Of a stretch of DNA of 64,000 bases, positions 1 through 8,715 are shown one piece after another. A program made the translations under genes and the position numbers. Positions within the stretch are counted from its first letter, which is position 1, and every line of letters begins with the position of its first letter. Under the pieces are notes generated by a model. That model did not search any database. It was not told the DNA's origin and worked only from the letters and a program-made list of their open reading frames with translations. Source of the stretch: Bacillus massilioanorexius (lineage in GTDB: Bacteria > Bacillota > Bacilli > Bacillales > DSM-1321). Location: positions 310,001 through 374,000 of the forward strand of contig NZ_CABKRX010000094.1 in assembly GCF_902374955.1 (NCBI RefSeq), written 5' to 3'.

Positions 1-696
1 AGAAGAAACAAAAAGAAAAAACACTTAACTCATAAAAATAGATTAATCACTCAAACACTCCCTAAATCTCCAATTTCTGAGCAGTATCGAGTAATACGGA
101 CAAATATTCAGTATACGACGGTAGATAAGGAAGTTCAGTTGCTTATGGTGACTTCATCAGATCCTGGAGAAGGAAAGACAACAACAGCGGCTAATTTAGC
201 CATTGTTTTTGCACAACAGGGAAAAAAAGTACTCTTAGTAGATGCTGATTTAAGAAAACCGAACATTCATTATCTTTTTAATTTACCGAATGCATATGGA
301 TTAACCTCCATATTAGTTAAAAGTCTAAATATTTCCAATGTAATAACAAGTACAGAAGAAGAGAGGTTGTTCATATTAACTAGTGGACCTATCCCACCTA
401 ATCCTGCAGAATTACTATCTTCAATTATCATGAAGGATCTTATTGAAGAACTTAAACAAGAGTTTGATTTAATTATTTTTGATACTCCACCTCTATTAGC
501 GGTAACTGATGCTCAAATAGTTGCCAATATATGTGATAGTTCGATTTTAGTAATAGCTAGTTCGAAAACGGAAAAGGAAAAGGCATTAAAATCAAAGGAA
601 TTATTAAGTAGTTCAAAGAGTGACTTATTAGGAGTTGTTGTAAATAAGAAAAAAATTTCAAGAAAAATTCAAGCTAGTTATTATTATGGTGATTAA
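1..696 (+). CDS. ywqD: Bacterial tyrosine kinase of the CpsD/YwqD type, 5' end outside the window
   Basis: The reading frame is open from base 1, so the true start lies upstream and only a few N-terminal residues are probably missing. The visible N-terminus has the PISEQYRVIRTNIQY signature of BY-kinases. Walker A (DPGEGKTTTAAN), Walker A' (LLVDADLRKP) and Walker B (LIIFDTPP) motifs follow, and the protein ends in a tyrosine cluster (YYYGD) that serves as the autophosphorylation site in this family. The family works with a membrane modulator (CpsC/YwqC), presumably encoded just upstream, to control polysaccharide polymerisation and UDP-sugar dehydrogenases. The next gene is the cognate phosphatase, 35 bp downstream. 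Confidence 0.92.
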   Translation, partial: RRNKKKKHLTHKNRLITQTLPKSPISEQYRVIRTNIQYTTVDKEVQLLMVTSSDPGEGKTTTAANLAIVFAQQGKKVLLVDADLRKPNIHYLFNLPNAYGLTSILVKSLNISNVITSTEEERLFILTSGPIPPNPAELLSSIIMKDLIEELKQEFDLIIFDTPPLLAVTDAQIVANICDSSILVIASSKTEKEKALKSKELLSSSKSDLLGVVVNKKKISRKIQASYYYGD

Positions 697-731
697 CACT
701 AATTCTAATAATAGGAAGAAAGGATTATTTT

Positions 732-1499
732 ATGATTGATATTCATTCTCATATTTTACCAGGAATCGATGATGGAGCTGCAAAGGAAAGTGACAGCATT
801 GAAATGGGAAAATTAGCCGTGAAAGAGGGAATACATACTATTATTGCTACACCACATCATCAGAAACATAGATATGAAACGAACAAACAAGACATTTTAA
901 ATAGAGTACGAGATTTAAATAATCTATTTGAAAAAGAAAAGATATCTTTAAAAGTGTTAGCTGGCCAGGAAATCAGTATATATGGTGACATCATACCGGA
1001 GTATAAACAAGGGAAAATTTTATCTTTAAATGATGGCGGACGATATATTTTAATAGAATTTCCAATGACAATTGTACCAAATTTCACAGAACAACTTTTT
1101 TATGACCTTCAATTAGAAGGATTAACTCCAATTATTGCACATCCAGAACGAAATCAAGAAATCTTTGAAAATCCGAATCTCATATATGAGTTTGTGAGAA
1201 AGGGAGCATTAACTCAAATAAATACATCTAGTTTAATGGGGAAATTTGGAAGTAAAATACAAAAACTCTCCATGAAACTCATTGAGGCTAATTTAACTCA
1301 CTTCATAGCATCTGACGCACACAATATAAAAAAACGAAACTTTAAAATGGATCAAGCATTTTCTAAAATCAAGAAAAAATTTGATTTGGATACAGTTGAC
1401 TATTTTATGAATAATTCTGACTTACTTGTTCAAGGAAAACAAATTGTAAAAGAACAGCCAAACAAGATTAAGAAGAAAAAGGTATTAGGAGTTCTCTAA
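732..1499 (+). CDS. ywqE: Tyrosine-protein phosphatase, PHP family (YwqE/CpsB type)
   Basis: A 255-residue protein of normal length for the manganese-dependent PHP phosphatases that dephosphorylate BY-kinases. The metal-binding motifs are visible in order: DIHSHILPGIDDGA at residues 3-16, TPHH near residue 40, AHPER near 135 and SDAHN near 195. The start codon follows an AGGAAAGGA ribosome binding site. With the preceding kinase it forms the phosphoregulatory pair at the head of capsule and exopolysaccharide operons. Confidence 0.93.
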   Translation: MIDIHSHILPGIDDGAAKESDSIEMGKLAVKEGIHTIIATPHHQKHRYETNKQDILNRVRDLNNLFEKEKISLKVLAGQEISIYGDIIPEYKQGKILSLNDGGRYILIEFPMTIVPNFTEQLFYDLQLEGLTPIIAHPERNQEIFENPNLIYEFVRKGALTQINTSSLMGKFGSKIQKLSMKLIEANLTHFIASDAHNIKKRNFKMDQAFSKIKKKFDLDTVDYFMNNSDLLVQGKQIVKEQPNKIKKKKVLGVL

Positions 1500-1511
1500 T
1501 TTAATATTTTG

Positions 1512-1631
1512 AAAATCGGTGAGGCTTCCTGTCCGTTATTAATGGAGGCACTCGGCTATGCTGTGGGATTATTCTATGTCCTTAGACACGTTCGTTGTCA
1601 GTGGTATGGTGTGAGGGTGGGTTAGATGCCC
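1512..1631 (+). ncRNA. EAR (epsC-type) antitermination RNA element, candidate
   Basis: This 120-base stretch between the phosphatase gene and galU is much richer in G and C than its surroundings, contains no gene, and can fold into several short stems. It includes segments such as GGTGAGGCTTCCTGTCC, GGAGGCACTCGGCTATG and GGGTGGGTTAGATGCCC that I recall from the epsC/EAR motif. EAR lies between the regulatory genes and the first biosynthetic genes of Bacillus exopolysaccharide operons and lets RNA polymerase read through distal terminators. The position fits exactly. Identification is by recalled consensus and context, not by a covariance search. Confidence 0.75.
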
Positions 1632-1640
1632 AAACTTTTT

Positions 1641-1702
1641 AAAAATTAAAAGTTAATGATATGTATTTGGACTTAATGCCGTATTGTTAACTTTTGATTT
1701 TT
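1641..1702 (+). other. AT-rich inverted repeat downstream of the EAR-like RNA
   Basis: A 16-base arm (1641-1656, AAAAATTAAAAGTTAA) is repeated inverted at 1687-1702 with one mismatch, separated by about 30 bases. In the transcript it would form a long A-U stem just before galU. It could be a weak terminator-like pause site, or a relic of a small insertion. Confidence 0.5.
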
Positions 1703-1734
1703 AAATTAATAAAGGATAGAGAGGGTAGATTTAA

Positions 1735-2631
1735 TTGAAAAGTGTAAAAAAAGCTATTATTCCTGCTGCAGGTTTAGGAACAAGATTTTTACCAGCTACA
1801 AAGGCGATGCCTAAAGAAATGCTTCCAATTGTAGATAAACCAACAATTCAATATATTGTTGAAGAAGCTATTGAATCAGGGATAGAAGATATTATCATTG
1901 TGACAGGAAAAGGAAAAAGGGCTATTGAGGATCATTTTGACAATGCTTTTGAACTTGAAGCAAATTTAATGGAGAAACATAAGTTTGAACTTTTGGAAAA
2001 AGTGCAAGCCCCATCGAAGGTTGACCTTCATTATATTAGACAAAAAGAACCTAGAGGATTAGGTCATGCAATATGGTGTGCTAGAAAATTTATAGGAAAT
2101 GAACCATTTGCAGTGTTATTAGGAGATGACATTGTTCAGGCTGACGTTCCGTGTTTAAAGCAATTAATCAATGAGTATCATCAAACAAATTCATCTGTCA
2201 TTGCTGTGCAAAAAGTACCGGATTACGAAACGAATCGATATGGAATTATTAGTCCTAAAAAACAACTAAATAGACGATATGAAATAAATACTCTAATAGA
2301 GAAACCGCAAATTGGCAGTGCGCCATCCAACTTAGCTATTATAGGTCGATATATATTAACCCCAGAGATCTTTTACTTTTTAGAACAACACACTATAGGT
2401 GCAGGAGGAGAAATACAGCTAACGGATGCTATACAAAAAGTATCAGAAATACAATCTGTATATGCATATGAGTTTGAAGGAAATCGATACGATGTAGGTG
2501 AAAAGTTAGGTTTTATTAAAACGACATTGGAGTTTGCATTGAAAGAAAAAGATTTGAAACATGAATTATTTCGATATCTAGAGGAGGTGCAGCATCGTAA
2601 TTCTAAAGTAGCAGGAGTGAGTGAAGAGTGA
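1735..2631 (+). CDS. galU: UTP-glucose-1-phosphate uridylyltransferase
   Basis: This enzyme makes UDP-glucose from UTP and glucose-1-phosphate. The 298-residue length matches the family. The nucleotide-binding motif GLGTRFLPATKAMPKEMLPI sits at residues 13-32, and the conserved GDDIV and GEIQLTDAI segments are present. The start is TTG behind a GAGAGGG ribosome binding site. The stop overlaps the next gene's GTG start by four bases, so the two are translationally coupled. It probably supplies UDP-sugars for this polysaccharide, and galE downstream could convert the product to UDP-galactose. Confidence 0.95.
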   Translation: MKSVKKAIIPAAGLGTRFLPATKAMPKEMLPIVDKPTIQYIVEEAIESGIEDIIIVTGKGKRAIEDHFDNAFELEANLMEKHKFELLEKVQAPSKVDLHYIRQKEPRGLGHAIWCARKFIGNEPFAVLLGDDIVQADVPCLKQLINEYHQTNSSVIAVQKVPDYETNRYGIISPKKQLNRRYEINTLIEKPQIGSAPSNLAIIGRYILTPEIFYFLEQHTIGAGGEIQLTDAIQKVSEIQSVYAYEFEGNRYDVGEKLGFIKTTLEFALKEKDLKHELFRYLEEVQHRNSKVAGVSEE

Positions 2632-3314
2632 GTACTGAAAATACAAAATTACAAACATATAAGAAAGAATCTGTAAATTTTGAACAAAAAAATACTCATC
2701 TTTTTTATCTGTATATGAAGAGGTTAATAGATATTTTTGGCTCTTTAATTGGTATCTGTATTACTAGCATAATTATGGCTTTTTTGTTTGTCTTTTATAT
2801 CGTTGGAGAACATAAAGGACCGATGTTCTATAAACAAAAAAGGATTGGTAAGTATGGAAAAAAATTCTATATTTATAAATTTAGATCTATGATTGTGAAC
2901 GCAGAAGAAAAGTTAGTAGAAAATGAAGTTCTATATAAAAAATATATTAATAATAATTTTAAGCTGGAGCAAGATGATGACCCTAGAATTACAAAAATAG
3001 GTCGTTTTTTAAGAAGAACAAGTCTAGACGAATTCCCGCAATTTTTCAATGTATTAAAAGGAGAAATGAGCTTAGTCGGACCTAGACCAACAGTTGAAGA
3101 AGAACTCAAATATTACAATGAAAAAATAGGTGATTTTCTTTCAGTTAAACCAGGTGTTACTGGTTATTGGCAAGCGAGCGGGAGAAGTAATATTGGTTAC
3201 CCAAGGCGTGTTGATATTGAATTGTACTATATATATAACCAAAGTCTAGCTTTAGATATAAAAATACTTTTTAAAACGATTATACAAGTAGTAAAACGAA
3301 AAGGAGCATATTAA
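2628..3314 (+). CDS. Undecaprenyl-phosphate sugar phosphotransferase (priming glycosyltransferase)
   Basis: A 228-residue bacterial sugar transferase of the WcaJ/WbaP C-terminal type without the large N-terminal membrane domain. A single hydrophobic segment lies at about residues 36-56, followed by PMFYKQKRIGKYGKKFYIYKF. The catalytic block contains SLDEFPQFFNVLKGEMSLVG and ends with GVTGYWQASGRS. It transfers the first sugar-phosphate to the lipid carrier at the cytoplasmic membrane and starts the repeat unit. The GTG start overlaps the galU stop. Confidence 0.93.
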   Translation: MSTENTKLQTYKKESVNFEQKNTHLFYLYMKRLIDIFGSLIGICITSIIMAFLFVFYIVGEHKGPMFYKQKRIGKYGKKFYIYKFRSMIVNAEEKLVENEVLYKKYINNNFKLEQDDDPRITKIGRFLRRTSLDEFPQFFNVLKGEMSLVGPRPTVEEELKYYNEKIGDFLSVKPGVTGYWQASGRSNIGYPRRVDIELYYIYNQSLALDIKILFKTIIQVVKRKGAY

Positions 3315-3355
3315 TTGTAAAATAATGTATAAAACATGGGGAGTAAGGAGTAATA

Positions 3356-4474
3356 ATGCTAATTTATTTATTATTACCTTTAGCTATTTTATATTGTTTA
3401 TTTCTTTCAAGGCTAACTATTAAAAGAAAATACAAATGGACTAATGGTGAGATATTTACTGCTAGAAGTAATACCATTTTGATATTATGGGCTTTAATTT
3501 TATTAGGATTGGCAGCTTTTAAAGGGGTAGGAGTCGGTGTTGATTATCCCATGTATTATGGTTTTTTTCTTCATGAATCATATACTGGAATTGAACCTGG
3601 AATAAGCTTTTTCTACGACCTTGCTGTAAAATATGAGAATTTTTTTATATTTTCAATAGGAACTTATGCACTTTTTATCTTCTTTATGTTCTATGGAATT
3701 AAGAAAAATTCTCCCAACTATTTAATTAGCTTATTGTTCTTTCTTCTGACCTATGTTTATTTGAATAGTTATAATCAATTACGTCAATTGATTGCTGTTT
3801 CAATAATCTTTTGCTTTGTGAATATCTTACTTTCTGATAAAAAAATAAAAAAATGGATGTTTATATGTATTATTCTTCTAGCACTTTTATTTCATAACAG
3901 TGCTATTTTTATGTTTTGCCTATTTCTAATACCTAAGAAACCATTTAATCGCAAGATTGTTATTCCTCTTTTTTTATTGACCATTGTACTATATTTTATT
4001 CCGGAATTTAAGAATGTAGCAGGTGATATCATTATTAAAATCTCAGGAGTCTATGCGGAAAAGTACACTTCCAATCTGGATTTCTTTTTTGAAGTGAATA
4101 AAGAAAAAGGGCTATTACAACTAATGCCAGTTATCATACAAATGTTTATCGTAACAGTTTCTTTATATCTCCCAAAGAATGAATTGAATTTAAGTATTAA
4201 TTATGGGTTATACCAATTTAGTACAAATGCTGTTGTGATAAATTTATGGCTCTACTCAATAGCAGGGATTGAGTCAGTAGACAGAATACAACTTTATTTT
4301 TCAGCTTTTAATATATATTATTACTCTATTTTAATACATCTTTTATTGAATAGTAAAAATAGACGTAATGGACAAATATTTATGTTATTTATAGTTGGAT
4401 TTTGGATGCTTTACTATGTTTTAAGACTTTTTATTAACATAGCAGGTGTTGTACCATATAGTTTTTTTAGCTAA
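3356..4474 (+). CDS. EpsG/Wzy-like polysaccharide polymerase, membrane protein
   Basis: A 372-residue polytopic membrane protein with about ten hydrophobic segments, beginning with MLIYLLLPLAILYCLFLSRL. The segment GVDYPMYYGFF near residue 64 and the NQLRQLIAVSI stretch near residue 138 are typical of the EpsG and O-antigen polymerase group. Proteins of this type join lipid-linked repeat units on the outer face of the membrane. Sequence conservation in the group is low, so the call rests on topology, these motifs and locus position. It is the only clear polymerase candidate here. Confidence 0.8.
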   Translation: MLIYLLLPLAILYCLFLSRLTIKRKYKWTNGEIFTARSNTILILWALILLGLAAFKGVGVGVDYPMYYGFFLHESYTGIEPGISFFYDLAVKYENFFIFSIGTYALFIFFMFYGIKKNSPNYLISLLFFLLTYVYLNSYNQLRQLIAVSIIFCFVNILLSDKKIKKWMFICIILLALLFHNSAIFMFCLFLIPKKPFNRKIVIPLFLLTIVLYFIPEFKNVAGDIIIKISGVYAEKYTSNLDFFFEVNKEKGLLQLMPVIIQMFIVTVSLYLPKNELNLSINYGLYQFSTNAVVINLWLYSIAGIESVDRIQLYFSAFNIYYYSILIHLLLNSKNRRNGQIFMLFIVGFWMLYYVLRLFINIAGVVPYSFFS

Positions 4475-4495
4475 TAGTAAGTAAGGAGAGTATTT

Positions 4496-5497
4496 ATGGA
4501 AGGACTTAGTATAATTATACCTTTCTATAATGTAGAAAAGTATATAGAAGCATGTTTGCAATCAGTTGTGAATAGTATGGACAAATTGTCCAATGTGCAA
4601 ATCATTCTAGTGGATGATGGATCAAAAGATTCATCAGGACAAATTGCTAAAAGGTTTGTTAAACAATATTCCAATATTACTTACGTATCTAAAGAAAATG
4701 GTGGATTATCGGACGCTAGAAACTATGGTCTTCGATACGTTAAATATAATTACGTTACTTTTATAGATAGTGATGATTATATAGCTGAAGATTATTTTTT
4801 TGAAATATTTAAGGCGATACAAAGTAAACCAGACTTAATCGTTTTTGATTGGGTAGATGTAGGTGAAAAAAATTATAGAAATATTGTTAATGGAATGGAA
4901 CTTCCAAATGTTTTGTGGACCATACAACCAAGTGCCTGGAATAAAGTTTATAGAAAGAACTTATTTGATGAAGTTCTGTTCCCTAAAGGTAAGATTTATG
5001 AAGATGTAGGAACAACTTATAAATTACTTTATTACGTGAATGATTTTGTTTATTTAAAAAAACCGTTATATATGTACCGAAAAAACAGAGTAGGAAGTAT
5101 TCTTACAACAATTTCTCCTAAAATTAATGATATATATCATGTATTAGAGGATACTTATTCTTTTTATAAAGAAAAAGAAGCATTATCTGTTAAAAATACA
5201 AAGGGTCTATGTTATCAGTACGTCAAAATTCTATTATGGTCAAATATGTATAGACAATTAAAATTATATAAATTTAATCTAGTAGGTTTTCACATGAAAA
5301 TGAAGCAGACAAGAAGTTTAATATATGATCTTTTTCCAGAATGGAAAAGTAATACATATATTAACGAAAAGGAAGATTTTTTTAAAGAAAGATTGGGAAG
5401 GGATTTTGTTGGAAAAGTCGATAAAATTGGTAAAAGTTTTATTGAAACTACAGCAGTTATTTTTTTCTTGATTCTTAAGAATAGAAAAAGATATTAA
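4496..5497 (+). CDS. Glycosyltransferase family 2
   Basis: A 333-residue GT-A fold transferase. The N-terminus has IIPFYNVEKYIEACLQSV, then the nucleotide-binding VDDGSKDSSG, and a metal-binding DSDDY at about residue 93. The C-terminal third is a basic tail ending in a hydrophobic patch, suggesting membrane association. It probably adds one sugar to the repeat unit; donor and acceptor cannot be read from the sequence. The start follows AAGGAGAG at good spacing. Confidence 0.9.
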   Translation: MEGLSIIIPFYNVEKYIEACLQSVVNSMDKLSNVQIILVDDGSKDSSGQIAKRFVKQYSNITYVSKENGGLSDARNYGLRYVKYNYVTFIDSDDYIAEDYFFEIFKAIQSKPDLIVFDWVDVGEKNYRNIVNGMELPNVLWTIQPSAWNKVYRKNLFDEVLFPKGKIYEDVGTTYKLLYYVNDFVYLKKPLYMYRKNRVGSILTTISPKINDIYHVLEDTYSFYKEKEALSVKNTKGLCYQYVKILLWSNMYRQLKLYKFNLVGFHMKMKQTRSLIYDLFPEWKSNTYINEKEDFFKERLGRDFVGKVDKIGKSFIETTAVIFFLILKNRKRY

Positions 5498-5523
5498 TAT
5501 CTTTTTCTGAGGTGAGAGGATAA

Positions 5524-6305
5524 ATGGAGAAAGTGATGTGTAGTAGTTCTATTTTGGTGACAGTGTAACGCTATATGCCAATATGAAGAAAAAGAATATA
5601 AATATCCATAATGAAGTCTATCTAAAGACTGTTGTTTGTCTCTTTAGTTCAATAAGATATTTTTCACACAATATGCAATTGATTTTCTTTGTAAATGATA
5701 TACAAAAATTGCAACAGTTACAATATGGATATTATATCCAAATTCTAAATAAGTTACATGTTGAAATCATTGAAGTTTCATCTGAATTTGTAGATACAAC
5801 TAAACCGTGGGCTGGTTATGCTCAATTTTGTGAATTTGGTAGACATAATACCTGGTTAGAGGATTTCCTTGGTCTCAATATTGAGAAGGAAAATGAATTT
5901 GCATTACCCTACGGAGGAGAATTTTTTTATTTAAATACGAATACAATGATTCCTTTTTTTGAAAGGTTTTTTCTTGAATATAATAAAAATGAAAATTTTT
6001 ATCATACTGAGGAACATTATTTTACGACTATTTTTAATAGTGAGGAATTTTTGGTTAAGAAAAGTATGGAAGTAAACCCATTTTTTAAGAGAGTTATTCG
6101 GGCCAATAAAAGCCTTGATGATCAGTATTTATGGGGAATTTATTTTCCAGGTGAAAAGGATTATAAGTTGAAATATCTATTTAACTCTTTGTCTAGGAAT
6201 AATTTTGTATTTTCACAAAGAAAGGCGAAACAAATCTTAAGAATAGCTACTTTTTTTAGAATATTCCCAGTTATTGGAAAGGTTATGAAAGGAATTTATA
6301 GGTAA
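5524..6305 (+). pseudogene. Polysaccharide-locus protein with N-terminal frameshift, possible glycosyltransferase remnant
   Basis: An ATG at 5524 after a GGTGAGAGGA ribosome binding site encodes MEKVMCSSSILVTV and then stops at 5566-5568. The continuation VTLYANMKKKNINIHNEVY begins in another frame at 5565 and runs openly to 6305. The simplest reading is one gene with an indel near 5566. The remaining 240 or so residues include IRYFSHNMQLIFFVNDI and YGGEFFYLNTN, which recall hexose-transferase-like proteins of capsule loci. I see no DxD motif, so an internal part may also be missing. The function is not established. Confidence 0.6.
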
Positions 6306-6335
6306 TCAAATAAAAAGGTGAGAGAGGCATAGTAT

Positions 6336-7459
6336 GTGAAAACAAAGAAAAAATTATTATTTATCATGAGAAACTTTGAAGGAGGAGGTGCTGAAAGAGT
6401 AACGATTGATATTATTAAAAATCTTGATAATAACAAATTTGAACCAATCATTTTCGTGATAAATTATCAGGGAGAGCTAATATCATCCATACCGAAACAT
6501 GTGAAAATAATTAAAGTATTAACGGCAAATAAAAAAGGAATTTTTCATCTATTTAAACTAATTAAAAGTATAAAAAAAGCCGTAAAAAAATGCAGATTTG
6601 ATTATTGGAACATTAGAAGCAACACCTACATACCTAGCAGCTATAGCTTCATATTTAACCAATAAGCCAGCTATTGGATGGGTTCATATAGATTGTTGAA
6701 CACTATTCAAAAACGAATAAAAAGATTCATAAGTATTTAATTAATAAATTGTATCGTAAGTTAAAAACGATAATAGCTGTTTCAGATGGAGTGAAAGCCT
6801 CGTTTGAGAAAAAGTTTCCAAAGGTTAATGTACCAATTAAACGAATATATAATCCTATAAGGCTAAATGATATATCTAGTATGCTCGTTGAAAAAAATGA
6901 TTTAGATGTAACAGCTGAATCAATCTTATTAGGTGTAGGACGATTGACAGAAATGAAGGGATTCGATGATTTAATAAAGGCTCATAAGTATTTATTAGAT
7001 AAAAAAGTGAAAACTAAATTGATTATACTGGGTGAAGGAGAACAAAGAGAAAATCTAGAAAAATTAATACTAGAATTAAACGTACAAGAAAGTGTGATAT
7101 TAAAGGGATTTGTTAATAATCCCTACAAATATATGAAAGCTGCAGATGTATTTGTGTTAAGTTCTAGATATGAAGGATTTTCAGTAGTTATAGCCGAAGC
7201 TTTAGCAGTAGGATTACCGGTTGTATCGACTAATTGTCCGAGTGGACCTTCTGAGGTTCTTGAAGAGGGGAAATATGGATTATTATCTCCGGTGAATGAT
7301 TATAAGGCACTTGCAATGAATATTATCGAAAGTTTGAAAATAGATAATGATGGAGTAAAAAACATTAGAAAAAAACGAGCAAACGATTTTTCATTTCATA
7401 AAATTATGCCTGAATTTGAAGAATTATTTCATGAGATAGTTGAAAAAAATAGCATTTAA
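6336..7459 (+). pseudogene. Glycosyltransferase family 4 (GT-B), broken by two frameshifts
   Basis: The first frame (from GTG 6336) has the N-terminal signature MRNFEGGGAERVTIDII. After the seven-A run at 6584-6590 the homologous frame continues as ADLIIGTLEATPTYLAAIAS, which one A fewer would restore. A second shift near 6697 moves into the frame IVEHYSKTNKKIHKYLINK, which runs into the C-terminal domain (6749-7459). That domain has GVGRLTEMKGFDDLI, SSRYEGFSVVIAEALAVGLP and the E-x7-E motif of family 4 transferases. Together the pieces make a normal length of about 370 residues. As written the gene is off. Confidence 0.85.
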
Positions 7460-7566
7460 GAGTTGTATGGATGTTTCAATATCTATCATTCCTAATGAAA
7501 ATTGTATTCATGAATAGGATTTATTTTGAAGCATTACTTTATATACTGTAGGTGGTGAAAGAAAAT

Positions 7567-8406
7567 TTGACCATAAAAAGCATTTTAAAGAAGAATAAAT
7601 ACATTTATTCTTCGCTTGTAATAGTAATGAACGTAATTCAATTCTTAATATCTACTGTAAAATTTCAAATAAGTAAGTTTCTAAGAGTAAGTCGAATTTG
7701 TAGAAAGAGTCGTTATGAAAAGTTAAAAAATCTTAAAGATAAACATTTAGGAGAAAGATGCTTTATTGTTGCTACTGGACCTAGTTTAGTAATAGAGGAC
7801 TTAGAAAAATTAAGAAATGAAATAACGTTTAGTATGAATTCCATATTTTTATCTTTCGATGAAACGAAATGGAGACCAAACTATTACGGGATTCAATTTC
7901 CTGAATTTTATCAAAAGTATAAAAATGAGATTGACCATTTAGATGTCGAAACTAAACTTTTTGGAGATGTTATTTCGAAACAGATCAAGATTCCAGACGA
8001 TTATTACATATATCCACTCAATATGCTCAATCATAATTGGGCCCATAAAAAGTATCATTCCAAATTTAGTGATGATGCCTTTAAGGTTGTTTATAGTGGG
8101 TATACAATCTCATATTCTTTAATTCAATTAGCCGTTTATATGGGATTTAAAGAGATTTATTTAATCGGTGTAGATTGTAATTACTCTATTAATAATAACA
8201 ATCACTTTAAGGATTATGGGATAGTGGATCCAGAAGTTGCTGAAGCGAGTAAAAAAATGATATGTGCCTATGAAGAAGCAAAAAAATATGCAGATTATAG
8301 TCAGATAAAAATCTATAATGCATCAAGAGGAGGCATGCTAGAGGTATTTGAAAGAGTCGATTTTGATTCATTGTTTATTAAAGAAAAGGTTGAAAACATT
8401 GGCTAA
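7567..8406 (+). CDS. DUF115/MAF-like protein of a polysaccharide locus
   Basis: A protein of about 279 residues with the segment CFIVATGPSLVIEDLEKLRN near residue 65 and IYLIGVDCNYS near residue 203. These resemble the DUF115 family (motility accessory factor and 6-hydroxymethylpterin pyrophosphokinase-like), members of which act on nonulosonic-acid sugars or sit in glycan loci. I chose the TTG at 7567 because the upstream GTG codons lie inside the ribosome binding site GGTGGTGAAAG. The C-terminal domain of the aldolase fusion at 15967-17583 has the same two landmarks. It may transfer or modify a sugar; the reaction is unknown. Confidence 0.7.
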   Translation: MTIKSILKKNKYIYSSLVIVMNVIQFLISTVKFQISKFLRVSRICRKSRYEKLKNLKDKHLGERCFIVATGPSLVIEDLEKLRNEITFSMNSIFLSFDETKWRPNYYGIQFPEFYQKYKNEIDHLDVETKLFGDVISKQIKIPDDYYIYPLNMLNHNWAHKKYHSKFSDDAFKVVYSGYTISYSLIQLAVYMGFKEIYLIGVDCNYSINNNNHFKDYGIVDPEVAEASKKMICAYEEAKKYADYSQIKIYNASRGGMLEVFERVDFDSLFIKEKVENIG

Positions 8407-8440
8407 TGCAATTAGAGATTTTCTCTAGCGGCATTTTTTT
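8405..8440 (+). terminator. Intrinsic terminator
   Basis: A two-part hairpin (AATGC paired with GCATT outside, TAGAGA with TCTCTA inside) is followed by a run of seven T. It starts at the stop codon of the DUF115-like gene. Confidence 0.75.
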
Positions 8441-8529
8441 ATTTAAAAGTTGTTTTCTAAAAGATTGTTGTTTTTAAATAAGTATCGTGAATAATACCAG
8501 CTGATGGAAGGATTGGTTGATTGGGAATG

Positions 8530-8640
8530 TGTGGTACGAAACTCCTGCGAGAGCAGCAGGGCTGATGAGAACACCATACGTGCTATGCACCGAGGAAATT
8601 CACTGCCTTCTCATAGAGAGCGATCATCCTTGTGCGGATG
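8530..8640. repeat. Degenerate copy of a GC-rich Bacillus intergenic repeat
   Basis: The gene-free gap 8441-8715 holds AACTCCTGCGAGAGCAGCAG, then GGGCTGATGAGA, then GTGCTATGCACCGAGGAAAT. This order is a decayed version of the dispersed repeat of many Bacillus genomes (ACTCCTGCGGGAACAGCAGG, TGATGAGACCCCGCAG, GCACCGAGGAAGCTCACCG). It has no open frame. Its presence inside the polysaccharide locus marks an old insertion or recombination point. Confidence 0.65.
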
Positions 8641-8715
8641 TCAATCTAAACTCACTACTTGTTAATAGGTAACAAAGTTTGCGAAAACAGCTTAATTAAA
8701 AGTTGGTGAAAATGT

